Assembly (NCBI GenBank): GCA_016787345.1 | Contig: JAEUUU010000088.1 | Coordinates: forward strand, 1 to 64,000 | Reading direction: 5' to 3' | DNA: 64,000 bases | DNA from: Saprospiraceae bacterium | Lineage (GTDB): Bacteria > Bacteroidota > Bacteroidia > Chitinophagales > Saprospiraceae | Part shown: in pieces, positions 1-8,159 of the stretch | Layout: every line of letters starts with the position of its first letter | How positions within the stretch are numbered: position 1 is the stretch's first letter | The notes under the pieces: generated by a model | Told to the model about the DNA's origin: nothing | Databases searched by the model: none | Seen by the model: only the letters and a program-made list of their open reading frames with translations | Position numbers and translations under genes: made by a program

Positions 1-473
1 AGAAAAACCCGCAGGGAATCGGCTTTTCCCTGCCGCTGGCCCGTATGCAGGTATGGATGCCGGAAATAACGGAGCGATTTGCCGAATTCACCGGTCAGCG
101 GCCGCGTCAGGCGTTCGCCTTTTGTGATGTGGGCGAAATACAATTCCGTGGAAACATTGTTATAGTCGAGATGCCCGTAGGTGTGGTTGCCAAGGTCCAT
201 CCCTGCTTCCAGCCAGCGGCGCAAAAGTTTGTACCTCGCGGTGTCGAGCTGTTCGGAACCATTCGGGTACAATTTTCCTTCGTTGACAAAACCGGTGGCC
301 GGAATGTTTTCCGCCACCAGATGACCCAGCAGCTTGTTGGTCAGGTTTGCCTCAAATGCCGCTCCGGCATGCCGGTAGGGCACCACGGGCAGGTCGTCGA
401 TGGTAAAGCAGACCTGTTTTTGCGCGGAAAGCCCCGGGGTCAGCAACAGGAACAAAAGAGCGAGATTTTTCAT
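1..473 (-). CDS. Polysaccharide deacetylase family protein (NodB fold), 3' end outside window
   Basis: This minus-strand gene runs off the left edge, so only its first 157 codons are visible. It starts at an ATG at 473 and begins with a signal peptide (MKNLALLFLLLTPGLSA, cleavage after SAQ likely), so the product is exported. NodB motifs are visible in order: FTIDDLP with the metal/base Asp pair near residue 25, NHTYGHLD with the zinc-binding His pattern near residue 108, and FRHPYLHTG near residue 140. The family hydrolyses N- or O-acetyl groups on polysaccharides such as chitin oligomers, peptidoglycan or exopolysaccharide; the substrate here cannot be told. Its start lies head to head with the acetyltransferase gene at 505, with about 30 bp between them. 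Confidence 0.85.
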   Translation of the reverse strand, partial: MKNLALLFLLLTPGLSAQKQVCFTIDDLPVVPYRHAGAAFEANLTNKLLGHLVAENIPATGFVNEGKLYPNGSEQLDTARYKLLRRWLEAGMDLGNHTYGHLDYNNVSTELYFAHITKGERLTRPLTGEFGKSLRYFRHPYLHTGQRQGKADSLRVF

Positions 474-504
474 AAACATGTTTTTTCAAAAGACCTTTAC
501 CCGC

Positions 505-1029
505 ATGATACCCTTTGTTGTCCGAAAAGCAAAACCCGAAGATCTGAATGCCATCGCCGATTTGTACCGAATCGTTGCCCGACAGGGCGGCGGCATTGCC
601 CGCGGGGAATCGGAGATCACGGAAACCTACGTTCGAAATTTCACCGAAAAGGCGCAGCAAAACGGTTTTCAGGTGGTTTGCTGTGACGAAAATAAGGCTT
701 TGATCGGCGAACTGCACTGCTATCCGCCTGAGCCGCGCGCTTTTGCCCACGTACTCGGCGAACTGACCGTTGTCGTAGCGCCCGGCTTCCAGGGCCAGGG
801 TATCGGAAAAAAAATGTTTCAGACCCTGCTCGATCTCGTACAGCACGAACGCCCCGGCACCCTGCGGGTCGAACTCATTACCCGTGAATCCAATAAAAAA
901 GCCATCAAACTGTATCAAAGCCTGGGGTTTGTGATCGAAGGGCGGCTGGAAAAACGCATTCTCGGCGCCGACGGCCGGCTCGAAGCCGATATACCCATGG
1001 CCTGGTTCAACCCGGATATCCGCTCATGA
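505..1029 (+). CDS. GNAT family N-acetyltransferase
   Basis: A 174-residue protein of the Gcn5-related acetyltransferase fold, moving an acetyl group from acetyl-CoA to an unknown amine. The acetyl-CoA pyrophosphate loop is visible as PGFQGQGIGKK (Q-x-x-G-x-G pattern) near residue 93, followed by motif B NKKAIKLYQSLGF near residue 132. I chose the ATG at 505 (MIPFVVRKA) because GNAT domains usually start within a few residues of the first beta strand; an in-frame ATG at 478 would add nine residues and leave only 4 bp to the divergent deacetylase start. The stop overlaps the start of the next GNAT gene in an ATGA, so the two are probably translationally coupled. The substrate is unknown. Confidence 0.85.
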   Translation: MIPFVVRKAKPEDLNAIADLYRIVARQGGGIARGESEITETYVRNFTEKAQQNGFQVVCCDENKALIGELHCYPPEPRAFAHVLGELTVVVAPGFQGQGIGKKMFQTLLDLVQHERPGTLRVELITRESNKKAIKLYQSLGFVIEGRLEKRILGADGRLEADIPMAWFNPDIRS

Positions 1030-1520
1030 TTACGCTGCGACACGCCACCTTCGACGATCTCGCGCTGCTCCGCCACTGGGACGAACAGCCGCACGTGATC
1101 GAATCCGACCCCAACGACGACTGGGAATGGGAAACCGAATTGTTGCGCCGGCCCGACTGGCGCGAGCAACTCGTCGCCGAACTCCTCGGCCGGCCCATCG
1201 GTTTCGTCCAGATCATCGATCCGGCCCGGGAAGAAACGCACTATTGGGGCGAGGCGCCGGACAATCTGCGCGCCATCGACATCTGGATCGGGGAAGCGGC
1301 CGACACCGGCAAAGGCTATGGCGCCGTTATCATGCGGCTGGCGCTGGAACGCTGTTTTGCCGACTCGCTTGTCGAAGCCGTGCTGATCGATCCGCTGGCT
1401 TCCAATACCCGGGCGCACCGGTTTTACGAGCGAATGGGTTTCCGCTTTGTGGAAAAGCGCCGTTTCGGGGCCGACGATACTTTTGTGTACCGGCTCGACC
1501 GGACGGACTTCGCCCCGTAA
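1026..1520 (+). CDS. GNAT acetyltransferase, aminoglycoside 6'-N-acetyltransferase-like
   Basis: A 164-residue GNAT protein that overlaps the preceding acetyltransferase by 4 bp (ATGA). Visible features are an N-terminal ALLRHWDEQPHVIES stretch, a central DIWIGEAADTGKGYGAVIM acetyl-CoA loop (G-K-G-Y-G) near residue 95 and the C-terminal DPLASNTRAHRFYERMGF. This arrangement (HW..PHV, then D.xIG..xxxGKGYG, then DP...N.RA.R.YE..GF) is that of the Acetyltransf_8 branch that includes AAC(6')-Ib-type aminoglycoside acetyltransferases and siderophore-biosynthesis acetyltransferases. Membership in that branch is what the sequence supports; actual aminoglycoside activity is inference. It is unrelated in detail to its upstream neighbour, so this is not a recent tandem duplication. 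Confidence 0.8.
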   Translation: MITLRHATFDDLALLRHWDEQPHVIESDPNDDWEWETELLRRPDWREQLVAELLGRPIGFVQIIDPAREETHYWGEAPDNLRAIDIWIGEAADTGKGYGAVIMRLALERCFADSLVEAVLIDPLASNTRAHRFYERMGFRFVEKRRFGADDTFVYRLDRTDFAP

Positions 1521-1587
1521 ACTCCGCAAGAATCGGGTTGGCCGGCAGCGATCCGGCCCGGAATTTTGCTGAAAATTCAACACGACC

Positions 1588-2430
1588 ATGTCGGAAAACG
1601 AAAACATCGATTACCAGCGCGTCGCCAGGGCCATCGAATTTCTCGACGCCCGTTTCCAGCAGCAACCCGAGCTCGACGAGGTGGCCCGGCAAGTGCATCT
1701 TTCACCGCACCATTTTCAGCGCATCTTTACGGAATGGGCGGGTGTCAGTCCCAAAAAATTCATGCAGTACCTCAGTATCGACCATCTCCGCAGCAGGATT
1801 TTCGACCTGAACAACCTGAACGAAGCCGCCGAAGCCGTCGGCTATTCCACACAATCGAGGGTGTACGACCTGTTTGTCAGCATCGAGGCCGTGACGCCCA
1901 GGGAGTTTAAAACCGGCGGCCAGGGCCTCGATATCCGCTACGGGTTCCATCCGACGCCTTTCGGCGAATGCCTGATCGGTTTGACGGAGCGGGGCATTTG
2001 CGCCCTGTCGTTTGTCGATGAAACGAACAAACAGGCGGAGTTCGACGGTTTTCTCGATCGCTGGCAAGCAGCCCGCCTATGGTCCGACCCCGCGGGTACC
2101 GCCCCGACTGTCGAACAAATTTTTGGGCAAAAAGCCCCTCAAAAGGTTCATTTACTGGTTCAGGGCACCAATTTTCAACTCAAAGTGTGGGAGGCCCTGC
2201 TGAAAATACCGGCCGGCGCCGTCAGCACCTACCAGCACATCGCGCAAAACATCGGCCAGCCCGGCGCCGCACGGGCAGTAGGCACTGCCATCGGGCACAA
2301 TCCGGTCGCGTACCTCATTCCCTGCCATCGGGTGATTCGGAAAGAGGGCCTGGTGGGACAGTACCATTGGGGCAGCACCCGTAAAAAAGCCTTGCTGGGT
2401 TGCGAAATGGCAACTTCGGCGATCTCCTGA
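1588..2430 (+). CDS. AraC-type HTH / methylated-DNA-[protein]-cysteine S-methyltransferase fusion
   Basis: A 280-residue bifunctional protein. Residues about 8-105 form an AraC-type double helix-turn-helix (VARAIEFLDARF..., LSPHHFQRIFTEWAGVSPKKF); residues about 190-275 are the O6-alkylguanine-DNA alkyltransferase domain with the acceptor motif PCHRVIR (Cys246) and the upstream VWEALLKIPAGAVSTYQ wing helix. The C-terminal domain repairs O6-alkylguanine by irreversible transfer of the alkyl group to the cysteine. This is the architecture of E. coli Ada without its N-terminal zinc/phosphotriester sensor domain, so it cannot sense methyl phosphotriesters in the Ada way; whether it regulates anything is open. 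The gene stands alone on the plus strand, 67 bp after the GNAT pair. Confidence 0.92.
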   Translation: MSENENIDYQRVARAIEFLDARFQQQPELDEVARQVHLSPHHFQRIFTEWAGVSPKKFMQYLSIDHLRSRIFDLNNLNEAAEAVGYSTQSRVYDLFVSIEAVTPREFKTGGQGLDIRYGFHPTPFGECLIGLTERGICALSFVDETNKQAEFDGFLDRWQAARLWSDPAGTAPTVEQIFGQKAPQKVHLLVQGTNFQLKVWEALLKIPAGAVSTYQHIAQNIGQPGAARAVGTAIGHNPVAYLIPCHRVIRKEGLVGQYHWGSTRKKALLGCEMATSAIS

Positions 2431-2473
2431 CGCTTTATCATCCTACTTTTACATCTTCGACAACTACCCGTTT

Positions 2474-2845
2474 ATGCAAGTGCTCAGCCAAGTCCTCATC
2501 GCCCTGATCGCCCTCGAACACCTCTATATTCTTTACATGGAAATGTTCGCCTGGGAAACCCTCGGCCGCAAGACCTTTCGCGGCGCCATGCCCGACGAGC
2601 TGTTCGGCCCGACGAAAGTGATGGCCGCCAACCAGGGGCTCTACAACGGCTTTTTGGCCGCCGGACTGATCTGGAGCCTGCTGATCGGCGACCCGGCCTG
2701 GTCGCGCAACGTGGCCCTGTTTTTCCTGGGCTGCGTGGCGGCGGCCGGCATTTACGGCGGCATCACGGCTGGCCGGAAGGTGTTTTTCGTGCAGGCGCTG
2801 CCGGCGCTGATCTCCTTCGTTCTGGTGTGGTGGTCGGGTAATTGA
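2474..2845 (+). CDS. DUF1304 family membrane protein
   Basis: A 123-residue integral membrane protein with four predicted hydrophobic segments (about residues 2-22, 55-75, 80-100 and 103-120). The N-terminal LIALEHLYILYMEMF and the central ANQGLYNGFLAAGLIW match the DUF1304 family as I know it; the function is unknown. It follows the alkyltransferase gene by 43 bp and may be cotranscribed with it. Its stop codon abuts the stop of the convergent DUF6157 gene with no intervening base. Confidence 0.85.
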   Translation: MQVLSQVLIALIALEHLYILYMEMFAWETLGRKTFRGAMPDELFGPTKVMAANQGLYNGFLAAGLIWSLLIGDPAWSRNVALFFLGCVAAAGIYGGITAGRKVFFVQALPALISFVLVWWSGN

Positions 2846-3250
2846 TTATCGCCTGGAACGCATCGCCTTTACCTTTTTCACCCCGGTATCGGCCGCCAGA
2901 CGGCGGTATTCCTCCGAATCGACGGGATATATCGCCACTTTCCCCTCGGCATTGTGGTGCACGCCCCAGCCGTAGCGTTTGGGCAGGGGAGAAGAGCGCA
3001 GGCAGGCTTGTCCTTTTGAAAAAAACTGCTCCCGCTCCGTCTGCAAACTGCCCTGCAAGCCGTTTCTGGCGGCAAAAATCCCGAAAATGACTTCGTCGGA
3101 GCTGTACCGGTAGGGGTGCTCCAGCATCATTTCAAACTGAAGGCGCGCCACGGTCTTGTCCTCGCCTTTCATGGGCGGCTCTTCGGCAGCTGCCACCGGG
3201 CAATCTTCGGCAATTTCGATCAGGGTATTGAAGTAGTTGGTGGTGTGCAT
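2846..3250 (-). CDS. DUF6157 family protein
   Basis: A 134-residue soluble protein starting MHTTNYFNTLIEIAEDCPV, which is the signature start of the DUF6157 family; no biochemical role is known to me. It contains a charged central region (DEVIFGIFAARNG) and a basic C-terminus. It is the last gene of a probable three-gene minus-strand operon: WYL regulator, SRPBCC protein, then this gene with only 3 bp to the SRPBCC stop, so cotranscription is likely. DUF6157 and SRPBCC/AHSA1 proteins beside a YafY-like regulator hint at a small-ligand or stress-responsive module, but that is inference from context. Confidence 0.8.
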   Translation of the reverse strand: MHTTNYFNTLIEIAEDCPVAAAEEPPMKGEDKTVARLQFEMMLEHPYRYSSDEVIFGIFAARNGLQGSLQTEREQFFSKGQACLRSSPLPKRYGWGVHHNAEGKVAIYPVDSEEYRRLAADTGVKKVKAMRSRR

Positions 3251-3253
3251 GGT

Positions 3254-3685
3254 TCAGAGTTGGTTCGTTTCCAGGAGTTTTTTCATTTCTTTCATCAGGG
3301 CAGTCCAGTTTTGAACCGAATGGACCTTTTTTTCCAGGGTATCGATGTTGCGCTGTGTAATGGTAAAAACGGTGCCGTTGCCCTTTGCTTTCAAGGCATA
3401 CCGGATAATCTGATAATTTTCAGGCAGGTCGGGCAAGTCGGACCATGAACTGTGGTAATCGTACTCCAGCATTTTTTCCGGATCGAATTTCAGCACCCGC
3501 CCTTTGTCTTCATAGGGTTTGCCCTCCCATTCGCCCCGGAAAAAAATCGGCGTGCCGGGTTGCCAGCTGGTGACCATATCGGTGCCAAAAAAATATTTTT
3601 TCACCTGTTCCGGCCGGGTGATGGCGGCCCAAACCCTGGGCACAGCGGCGTGAATTGTACATTGAATTTTTGCCGTAAAAGTCAT
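3254..3685 (-). CDS. SRPBCC / AHSA1-like domain protein
   Basis: A 143-residue single-domain protein with the START-like (Bet v1) helix-grip fold of the Hsp90-ATPase-activator homology group. Supporting motifs are the N-terminal IHAAVPRVWAAITRPEQV, then KYFFGTDMVTSWQPGTP and GRVLKFDPEKMLEY, and a C-terminal long helix VQNWTALMKEMKKLLE. Such proteins bind hydrophobic ligands in a central cavity; the ligand is unknown. It lies 64 bp downstream of a WYL-domain regulator and 3 bp upstream of the DUF6157 gene, in the order often seen where a YafY-type regulator controls an SRPBCC gene. Confidence 0.88.
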   Translation of the reverse strand: MTFTAKIQCTIHAAVPRVWAAITRPEQVKKYFFGTDMVTSWQPGTPIFFRGEWEGKPYEDKGRVLKFDPEKMLEYDYHSSWSDLPDLPENYQIIRYALKAKGNGTVFTITQRNIDTLEKKVHSVQNWTALMKEMKKLLETNQL

Positions 3686-3749
3686 TTTTAAGTCGTTTTT
3701 GTTGTCAAAATGGATAATGCGGCAAAGGAAAAGCCCATCACTGACAACC

Positions 3750-4475
3750 TTATGTCAGCGGGTGGTCCGGCGAATGGAAAATTTCCGACCGAAGGCTGTC
3801 CAGGTATTCTTCCAGGCTGATATGATCGGTTTTGCGAAAGGGCTGCATCGTAACGACCAACTGCCGAATCCGCGAAGTGCGGAAGTCGCGGTATTCCCCG
3901 CGCAGGTGACACCAGGCAATCAGGTGCCAGTTGAGCGAATAAAAGGTCAGGCCGATGGGTTCCACCTCCCGGATACTTTCTTCCTCCTGTTGATTTATAT
4001 AGACCATTCGCACGATCCTGCATTCGGCAATGGCATTCTGGATGGGTACAAGATAATCGGTCGAGGGCATGAGGTGAGCGTAATGATCGGGGATGAAATG
4101 GGCGGTTTGCCGGCGCGTATGGTCGAGGCGCTCCTGTTGCATACGGCCCAGCACCATCCTGATTTTCGACAAAGCACTGCCGTAGTGTTGCTGCACCGAT
4201 TTGTCGGCAAAACGAATCACCAGCGGCTCGGCCAGCGACAAGGCATTGGCTTCTTCGGCGGTGAGCGAAACCGGCGGCAGAAAAAACCCGCCCCCCACCG
4301 AGTAGCCTTTTTCCGGTTCGAACGCCACGGGGACGCCGATTTCGCCGATCGCCCGCAAATCGCGGAACACTGTCCGCTCGCTGATCCCGAAATGCTGGGC
4401 AATCTGCGGCACGGTACGGTGCTTTTTGGCTTGCAAAAGGGTGATTATGCCTAATAGTCGGTCGATTCGATTCAT
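3750..4475 (-). CDS. HTH/WYL-domain transcriptional regulator (YafY-like)
   Basis: A 241-residue DNA-binding protein. Residues 1-60 form a winged HTH (MNRIDRLLGIITLLQ..., TVPQIAQHFGISERTVFRDL), residues about 130-205 a WYL domain with its typical core YSLNWHLIAWCHLRGEYRDF, and the C-terminus a short WCX-like tail. I set the start at 4475 because MNRIDRLL is the usual beginning of this family; an in-frame upstream start would add eight residues. WYL regulators sense small ligands or single-stranded nucleic acid. It is the first gene of the SRPBCC-DUF6157 operon and probably controls it, and it is divergent from the phosphoesterase gene at 4586. Confidence 0.9.
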   Translation of the reverse strand: MNRIDRLLGIITLLQAKKHRTVPQIAQHFGISERTVFRDLRAIGEIGVPVAFEPEKGYSVGGGFFLPPVSLTAEEANALSLAEPLVIRFADKSVQQHYGSALSKIRMVLGRMQQERLDHTRRQTAHFIPDHYAHLMPSTDYLVPIQNAIAECRIVRMVYINQQEEESIREVEPIGLTFYSLNWHLIAWCHLRGEYRDFRTSRIRQLVVTMQPFRKTDHISLEEYLDSLRSEIFHSPDHPLT

Positions 4476-4585
4476 AGCAGCAGGGAAATAGATGCACAAT
4501 TTACAGGGTTTTTATTGGTCGCCGTATTGGGCGGGCATACTGTACATTCGCTGCGTATTTTAATCGGTTCAGCCGTACATTTTTC

Positions 4586-6928
4586 ATGAAAACATTCTGC
4601 CTCACTCTCGCCCTGCTCCTCAGCGCTTTTTTTGCAAATGCGCAAACCCTGCTGGTACAACCCTTTTTGCAAGACGCCGAACCCCACTCCATCGTGGTCG
4701 CCTGGGAAGCCTCCGATTCTTCGGCCGGTTATGTGAGCTGGGGACCGACGGATACGCTTGGCTACTTTTCACCCAGCGAATGGGTGCAGGGCTCCGGCAA
4801 CTCCCGCATCCATCACGCGCATCTTTCCGGCCTGGATGCCGACACCCGATACTATTACCGGGTTGTGACGGGCAATGCCCAAAGCGCCGTTTTCGATTTC
4901 GTCACGCCCCCGCTCAAAAGCGCGGAACGATCTTTCGCGCTCGTCGCCATGAGCGATATGCAGCGCGACGGGTCGAATCCCTATGTATTCAATGAAATTT
5001 GCAACGAAGGCATCATCGGCTATCTGCAGGCGCAGGGTCCGGTCGATTTGCCGCGCCAACTGGCTTTTGCCGTCATCCCGGGCGACCTGGTCGACAACGG
5101 CAACGATTACCTTCAGTGGAAAAACACTTTTTTCAACCCTTCGGAAAATCTGTTCAGCCGCGTCCCGGTGTACCCCGTGCTGGGCAACCACGAAAACAAT
5201 ACGCCGACCTATTTCAAATACTTCGAACTGCCGCTCAACGGAACCCCGGGCTACGAAGAACACTGGTGGTATAAAGACTATTCCAATCTTCGCATCATCG
5301 GCCTCAACTCCAATTCGGGCTACACCATCCCCGAACAGCTGGACTGGCTCGAAATGGTGCTCGACGACGCCTGCGCCGACGAGGATATCGATTTTGTCTT
5401 TGCCCAGCTACACCACCCGCACCACTCCGAACTCTGGCCCGCCGGCAACTCCGACTACACCGGACAGGTGATTGAAAAACTGGAGGATTTCTCCACGGCC
5501 TGCGGCAAACCCAGCTTGCATATTTACGGCCACACGCACGGCTACTCGCGCGGGCAAAGCCTCGAACACAACCACAGCATGGTCAATGTGGCCACCGCCG
5601 GCGGCAATATCGATTACTGGAACGAATTCCCGCAAACCGACTACCCCGAACACAGCGTCAGCCAGGATGAATACGGCTTCGTCTGGGTGGCCGTCGAAGC
5701 CGGCGACCAGCCCCGCTTCGTGCTCAAACGCATCAGCCGGGGCAATGTGAATTTTCCGCTAGACAACGTGGTACGCGACAGCTTTTTGATCAAACGTTAC
5801 AACCTGGCGCCCCAACAACCCCAAGGCCTGTTTCCCACACCCGATCTGACGGTTTCGCCCGATTGCGTCGTCGAACTCGGCGCATCGGCGTACAACGACC
5901 CCGACGGCGACCTGCAAGGCGCCACGCAATGGCAAATCGCCACCGACTCGACGTTCGGCAACACCGTCGTCGTCGATCACTGGCGACAGTACGAAAACTG
6001 GTACCAAAACGTCGACCTGCAGGCCGGCGACGACCTCAGCGACGAACTGATCGAGGGGCTGGCCGACAATACAACCTATTTCTGGCGGGTTCGTTACCGC
6101 GACCGCAGCCTGGGGTGGAGCGACTGGAGCGCGCCGATCCGCTTTTTTACCGGCCCGACAACGGCTACTGGCAACCTGCTGGTCAATGGCGGCGCCGAAG
6201 ACGGCATCAATGGCTGGACGGCCACGCAGGGCGTGATCGAATCTATCCTCAGCGGCGAATGCGCGGGCAACAACGCCTATTCGGGCGATCGGCTGTTTGC
6301 CGTGGGCGGCGTTTGCGAAGAATATCCCTACGCCGAGGCACATCAAGTGGTCGACGTCTCCGCCTTTGCCCAGCATTTTGTCGACGGCCATGCAAAAGCC
6401 ATCTTCGGCGGTTACCTCAGCGATTATCAGGGCACCGACCGGCCCGAATTCCGCCTCGAATTTTATACCGCCACAGGCAGTCTGGTCGGCGCTACGCCCA
6501 ACTACGGCGTCAATTCGGGCGAATGGGTGAAGTTTCGCGAAACGTCAGAAATACCGGCTGCCTGCACATCCATCCACTTCGTGCTGACCGGCACGCGGCA
6601 AAGCGGCGTCGACAACGATTCGTACTTCGACGATATGTTTCTGCAACTCGATACCATGCGCTGCGAACAGCTTATTTCGACGGTCAAAAATCCGCTGTCC
6701 CGCAACAATACCATCCGCTGCTACCCCAACCCGGTTCAGTCGGCCGTAACGGTCGAGTCGCTGTTTTGGCAAAAACCGGAACCCTTTCAGGTGTACGACC
6801 TGCTGGGCAAACGGGTATTGAGCGGCCATCTGAACAGCAAAACCCACACCATCGACATGCAGGGGCTTGCCGGGGGTGCGTACGTTTTACAGGCGGCGGG
6901 CCAACAGATATTGCTGCTGAAACAGTAG
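4586..6928 (+). CDS. Secreted metallophosphoesterase with T9SS C-terminal sorting domain
   Basis: A 780-residue exported protein. Domains in order: signal peptide (1-20, ending FFANAQ), a purple-acid-phosphatase-like fibronectin III domain (about 22-110, ending ADTRYYYRVV), a calcineurin-like phosphoesterase (about 115-365) with the metal-ligand blocks SDMQRDG, IPGDLVDNG, GNHENN, HHPHH and YGHTHGYSRG, a second Fn3-like domain (about 405-525), a carbohydrate-binding-like region (about 530-690), and a T9SS type A sorting domain (about 708-780: CYPNPVQS...VYDLLGKRV). The protein should cross the outer membrane via T9SS and be anchored at the surface or released. It probably hydrolyses phosphate mono- or diesters; the natural substrate is unknown. 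Confidence 0.93.
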   Translation: MKTFCLTLALLLSAFFANAQTLLVQPFLQDAEPHSIVVAWEASDSSAGYVSWGPTDTLGYFSPSEWVQGSGNSRIHHAHLSGLDADTRYYYRVVTGNAQSAVFDFVTPPLKSAERSFALVAMSDMQRDGSNPYVFNEICNEGIIGYLQAQGPVDLPRQLAFAVIPGDLVDNGNDYLQWKNTFFNPSENLFSRVPVYPVLGNHENNTPTYFKYFELPLNGTPGYEEHWWYKDYSNLRIIGLNSNSGYTIPEQLDWLEMVLDDACADEDIDFVFAQLHHPHHSELWPAGNSDYTGQVIEKLEDFSTACGKPSLHIYGHTHGYSRGQSLEHNHSMVNVATAGGNIDYWNEFPQTDYPEHSVSQDEYGFVWVAVEAGDQPRFVLKRISRGNVNFPLDNVVRDSFLIKRYNLAPQQPQGLFPTPDLTVSPDCVVELGASAYNDPDGDLQGATQWQIATDSTFGNTVVVDHWRQYENWYQNVDLQAGDDLSDELIEGLADNTTYFWRVRYRDRSLGWSDWSAPIRFFTGPTTATGNLLVNGGAEDGINGWTATQGVIESILSGECAGNNAYSGDRLFAVGGVCEEYPYAEAHQVVDVSAFAQHFVDGHAKAIFGGYLSDYQGTDRPEFRLEFYTATGSLVGATPNYGVNSGEWVKFRETSEIPAACTSIHFVLTGTRQSGVDNDSYFDDMFLQLDTMRCEQLISTVKNPLSRNNTIRCYPNPVQSAVTVESLFWQKPEPFQVYDLLGKRVLSGHLNSKTHTIDMQGLAGGAYVLQAAGQQILLLKQ

Positions 6929-7048
6929 CGGGCAATCGTCGTCCGAATCCGGCATTCATCGTTTGATTTTGGTCATTGGGGCAGGCTGTTTTGGCGCCTG
7001 CACGGCCGGGGAAGCATCTTTGCGGGGCATCAACCCGACACCTGCTTT

Positions 7049-7684
7049 ATGAACAACACTGGTCCTGCGCCTTCGACCCTTTTCCCGCTCCCCCACTACG
7101 AGCGCTTGTGTTTTTTAAAAAACGTGATCACCCGGCCCAACATCGAAGTGGGCGATTACACCTATTACGACGATTTTGAGGATGTCCGCAATTTTGAAAA
7201 AAACGTGCGCTATCACTTCGAATTCATCGGCGACAAGTTGCGCATCGGAAAATTCTGCTCCATCGCTTCGGGCGTCGAGTTCATCATGAACGGCGGCAAC
7301 CACCTGACCGAGGCTGTTTCCGCCTACCCGTTCGCAATTTTCGGGCAGGGCTGGGAACATGCCATGGACGGCCGCCAGTATCCGCACCGGGGCGATACGG
7401 TGGTGGGCAACGACGTCTGGATTGGCTACAAAACCGTCATCATGCCCGGCGTCACCATCGGCGACGGGGCCATTGTCGCGGCCTGTTCGGTCGTGACGAG
7501 GGATGTTCCGCCCTACACCATTGTCGGCGGCAATCCTGCCCGCGAGCTTCGCCGTCGTTTTTCGGATACCGAGATCGAAACCCTGCTCGAAATGCAATGG
7601 TGGAACTGGCCCATCGAACGCATCACGGAAAACGTGCAGTGGCTCACCGGTCCGCAGGTAAACGACCCGCAGCATGGCAGTTAA
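7049..7684 (+). CDS. Vat-like CatB-related O-acetyltransferase (xenobiotic acetyltransferase family)
   Basis: A 211-residue left-handed beta-helix acetyltransferase. The protein matches the streptogramin A acetyltransferase (Vat) pattern along its whole length: ...VGDYTYYDD, then RIGKFCSIASGVEFIMNGGNH with the active-site His, the insertion AIFGQGWE, hexapeptide turns GDTVVGNDVWIGYKTVIMPG and GAIVAACSVVTRDVPPYTI, and the typical C-terminal MQWWNWPIERI. The family acetylates hydroxyl groups of streptogramin A or chloramphenicol-like molecules with acetyl-CoA. Chromosomal environmental homologues are common and need not give resistance, so drug activity is inference. The gene is monocistronic, convergent with mscL. 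Confidence 0.87.
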   Translation: MNNTGPAPSTLFPLPHYERLCFLKNVITRPNIEVGDYTYYDDFEDVRNFEKNVRYHFEFIGDKLRIGKFCSIASGVEFIMNGGNHLTEAVSAYPFAIFGQGWEHAMDGRQYPHRGDTVVGNDVWIGYKTVIMPGVTIGDGAIVAACSVVTRDVPPYTIVGGNPARELRRRFSDTEIETLLEMQWWNWPIERITENVQWLTGPQVNDPQHGS

Positions 7685-7708
7685 TCATTAGCGGGAAAGA
7701 GGGTTTTC

Positions 7709-8059
7709 CTACTTTTTCAGCAAATCCCGGATTTCCGTCAGCAAGGATTCCGTCGGGGTGGGCGGCGGCGCTTCATTGGGATTTTTACCCAAAATCCGTA
7801 GGAAAAGGTAGAGTGAAATGCCCACCATCAGAAAATTGATGACAGCCTGCACAATGGCGCCCCAACCGATCGCCACACCGGCAAGGGTGAAAACCGAGGT
7901 GGAAAAATCCAGTCCGCCGAGCAAGGCGCCGATGAGGGGAGAAAAGAATTTCTCCACCAGTGCGGTGATGATGTTGTTGAATGCGCCGCCGATAACGACG
8001 CCTACCGCGAGCGCGAGCGCGTCGCCGCGCAAGAGAAAAGCTTTGAGACTTTTGAACAT
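7709..8059 (-). CDS. mscL: Large-conductance mechanosensitive channel MscL
   Basis: A 116-residue inner-membrane channel that opens under membrane tension to release solutes on osmotic downshock. The N-terminal amphipathic MFKSLKAFLLRGDALALAVG and pore-lining TM1 with GVVIGGAFNNIITALV, the periplasmic loop, TM2 (about 65-90: AIVQAVINFLMVGISLYLFLR) and the C-terminal cytoplasmic helix (PTPTESLLTEIRDLLKK) are all present, and the length is normal (E. coli 136). The ATG at 8059 is chosen because it gives the conserved start; a longer open frame upstream has no family similarity. Confidence 0.96.
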   Translation of the reverse strand: MFKSLKAFLLRGDALALAVGVVIGGAFNNIITALVEKFFSPLIGALLGGLDFSTSVFTLAGVAIGWGAIVQAVINFLMVGISLYLFLRILGKNPNEAPPPTPTESLLTEIRDLLKK

Positions 8060-8159
8060 ATCGAAACGATTTAGTCTGTAATAATAAATGCCCTGGTACG
8101 GCATTCCATCACGAATATGCGCAAAAGAAATAAAGCGTGTGTTTTTTGCAACATTAAGT

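Noticed and set aside
45-686. 213-residue plus-strand frame at the left edge
   Set aside because: It overlaps the conserved deacetylase on the minus strand and the GNAT start, and has no recognisable feature.
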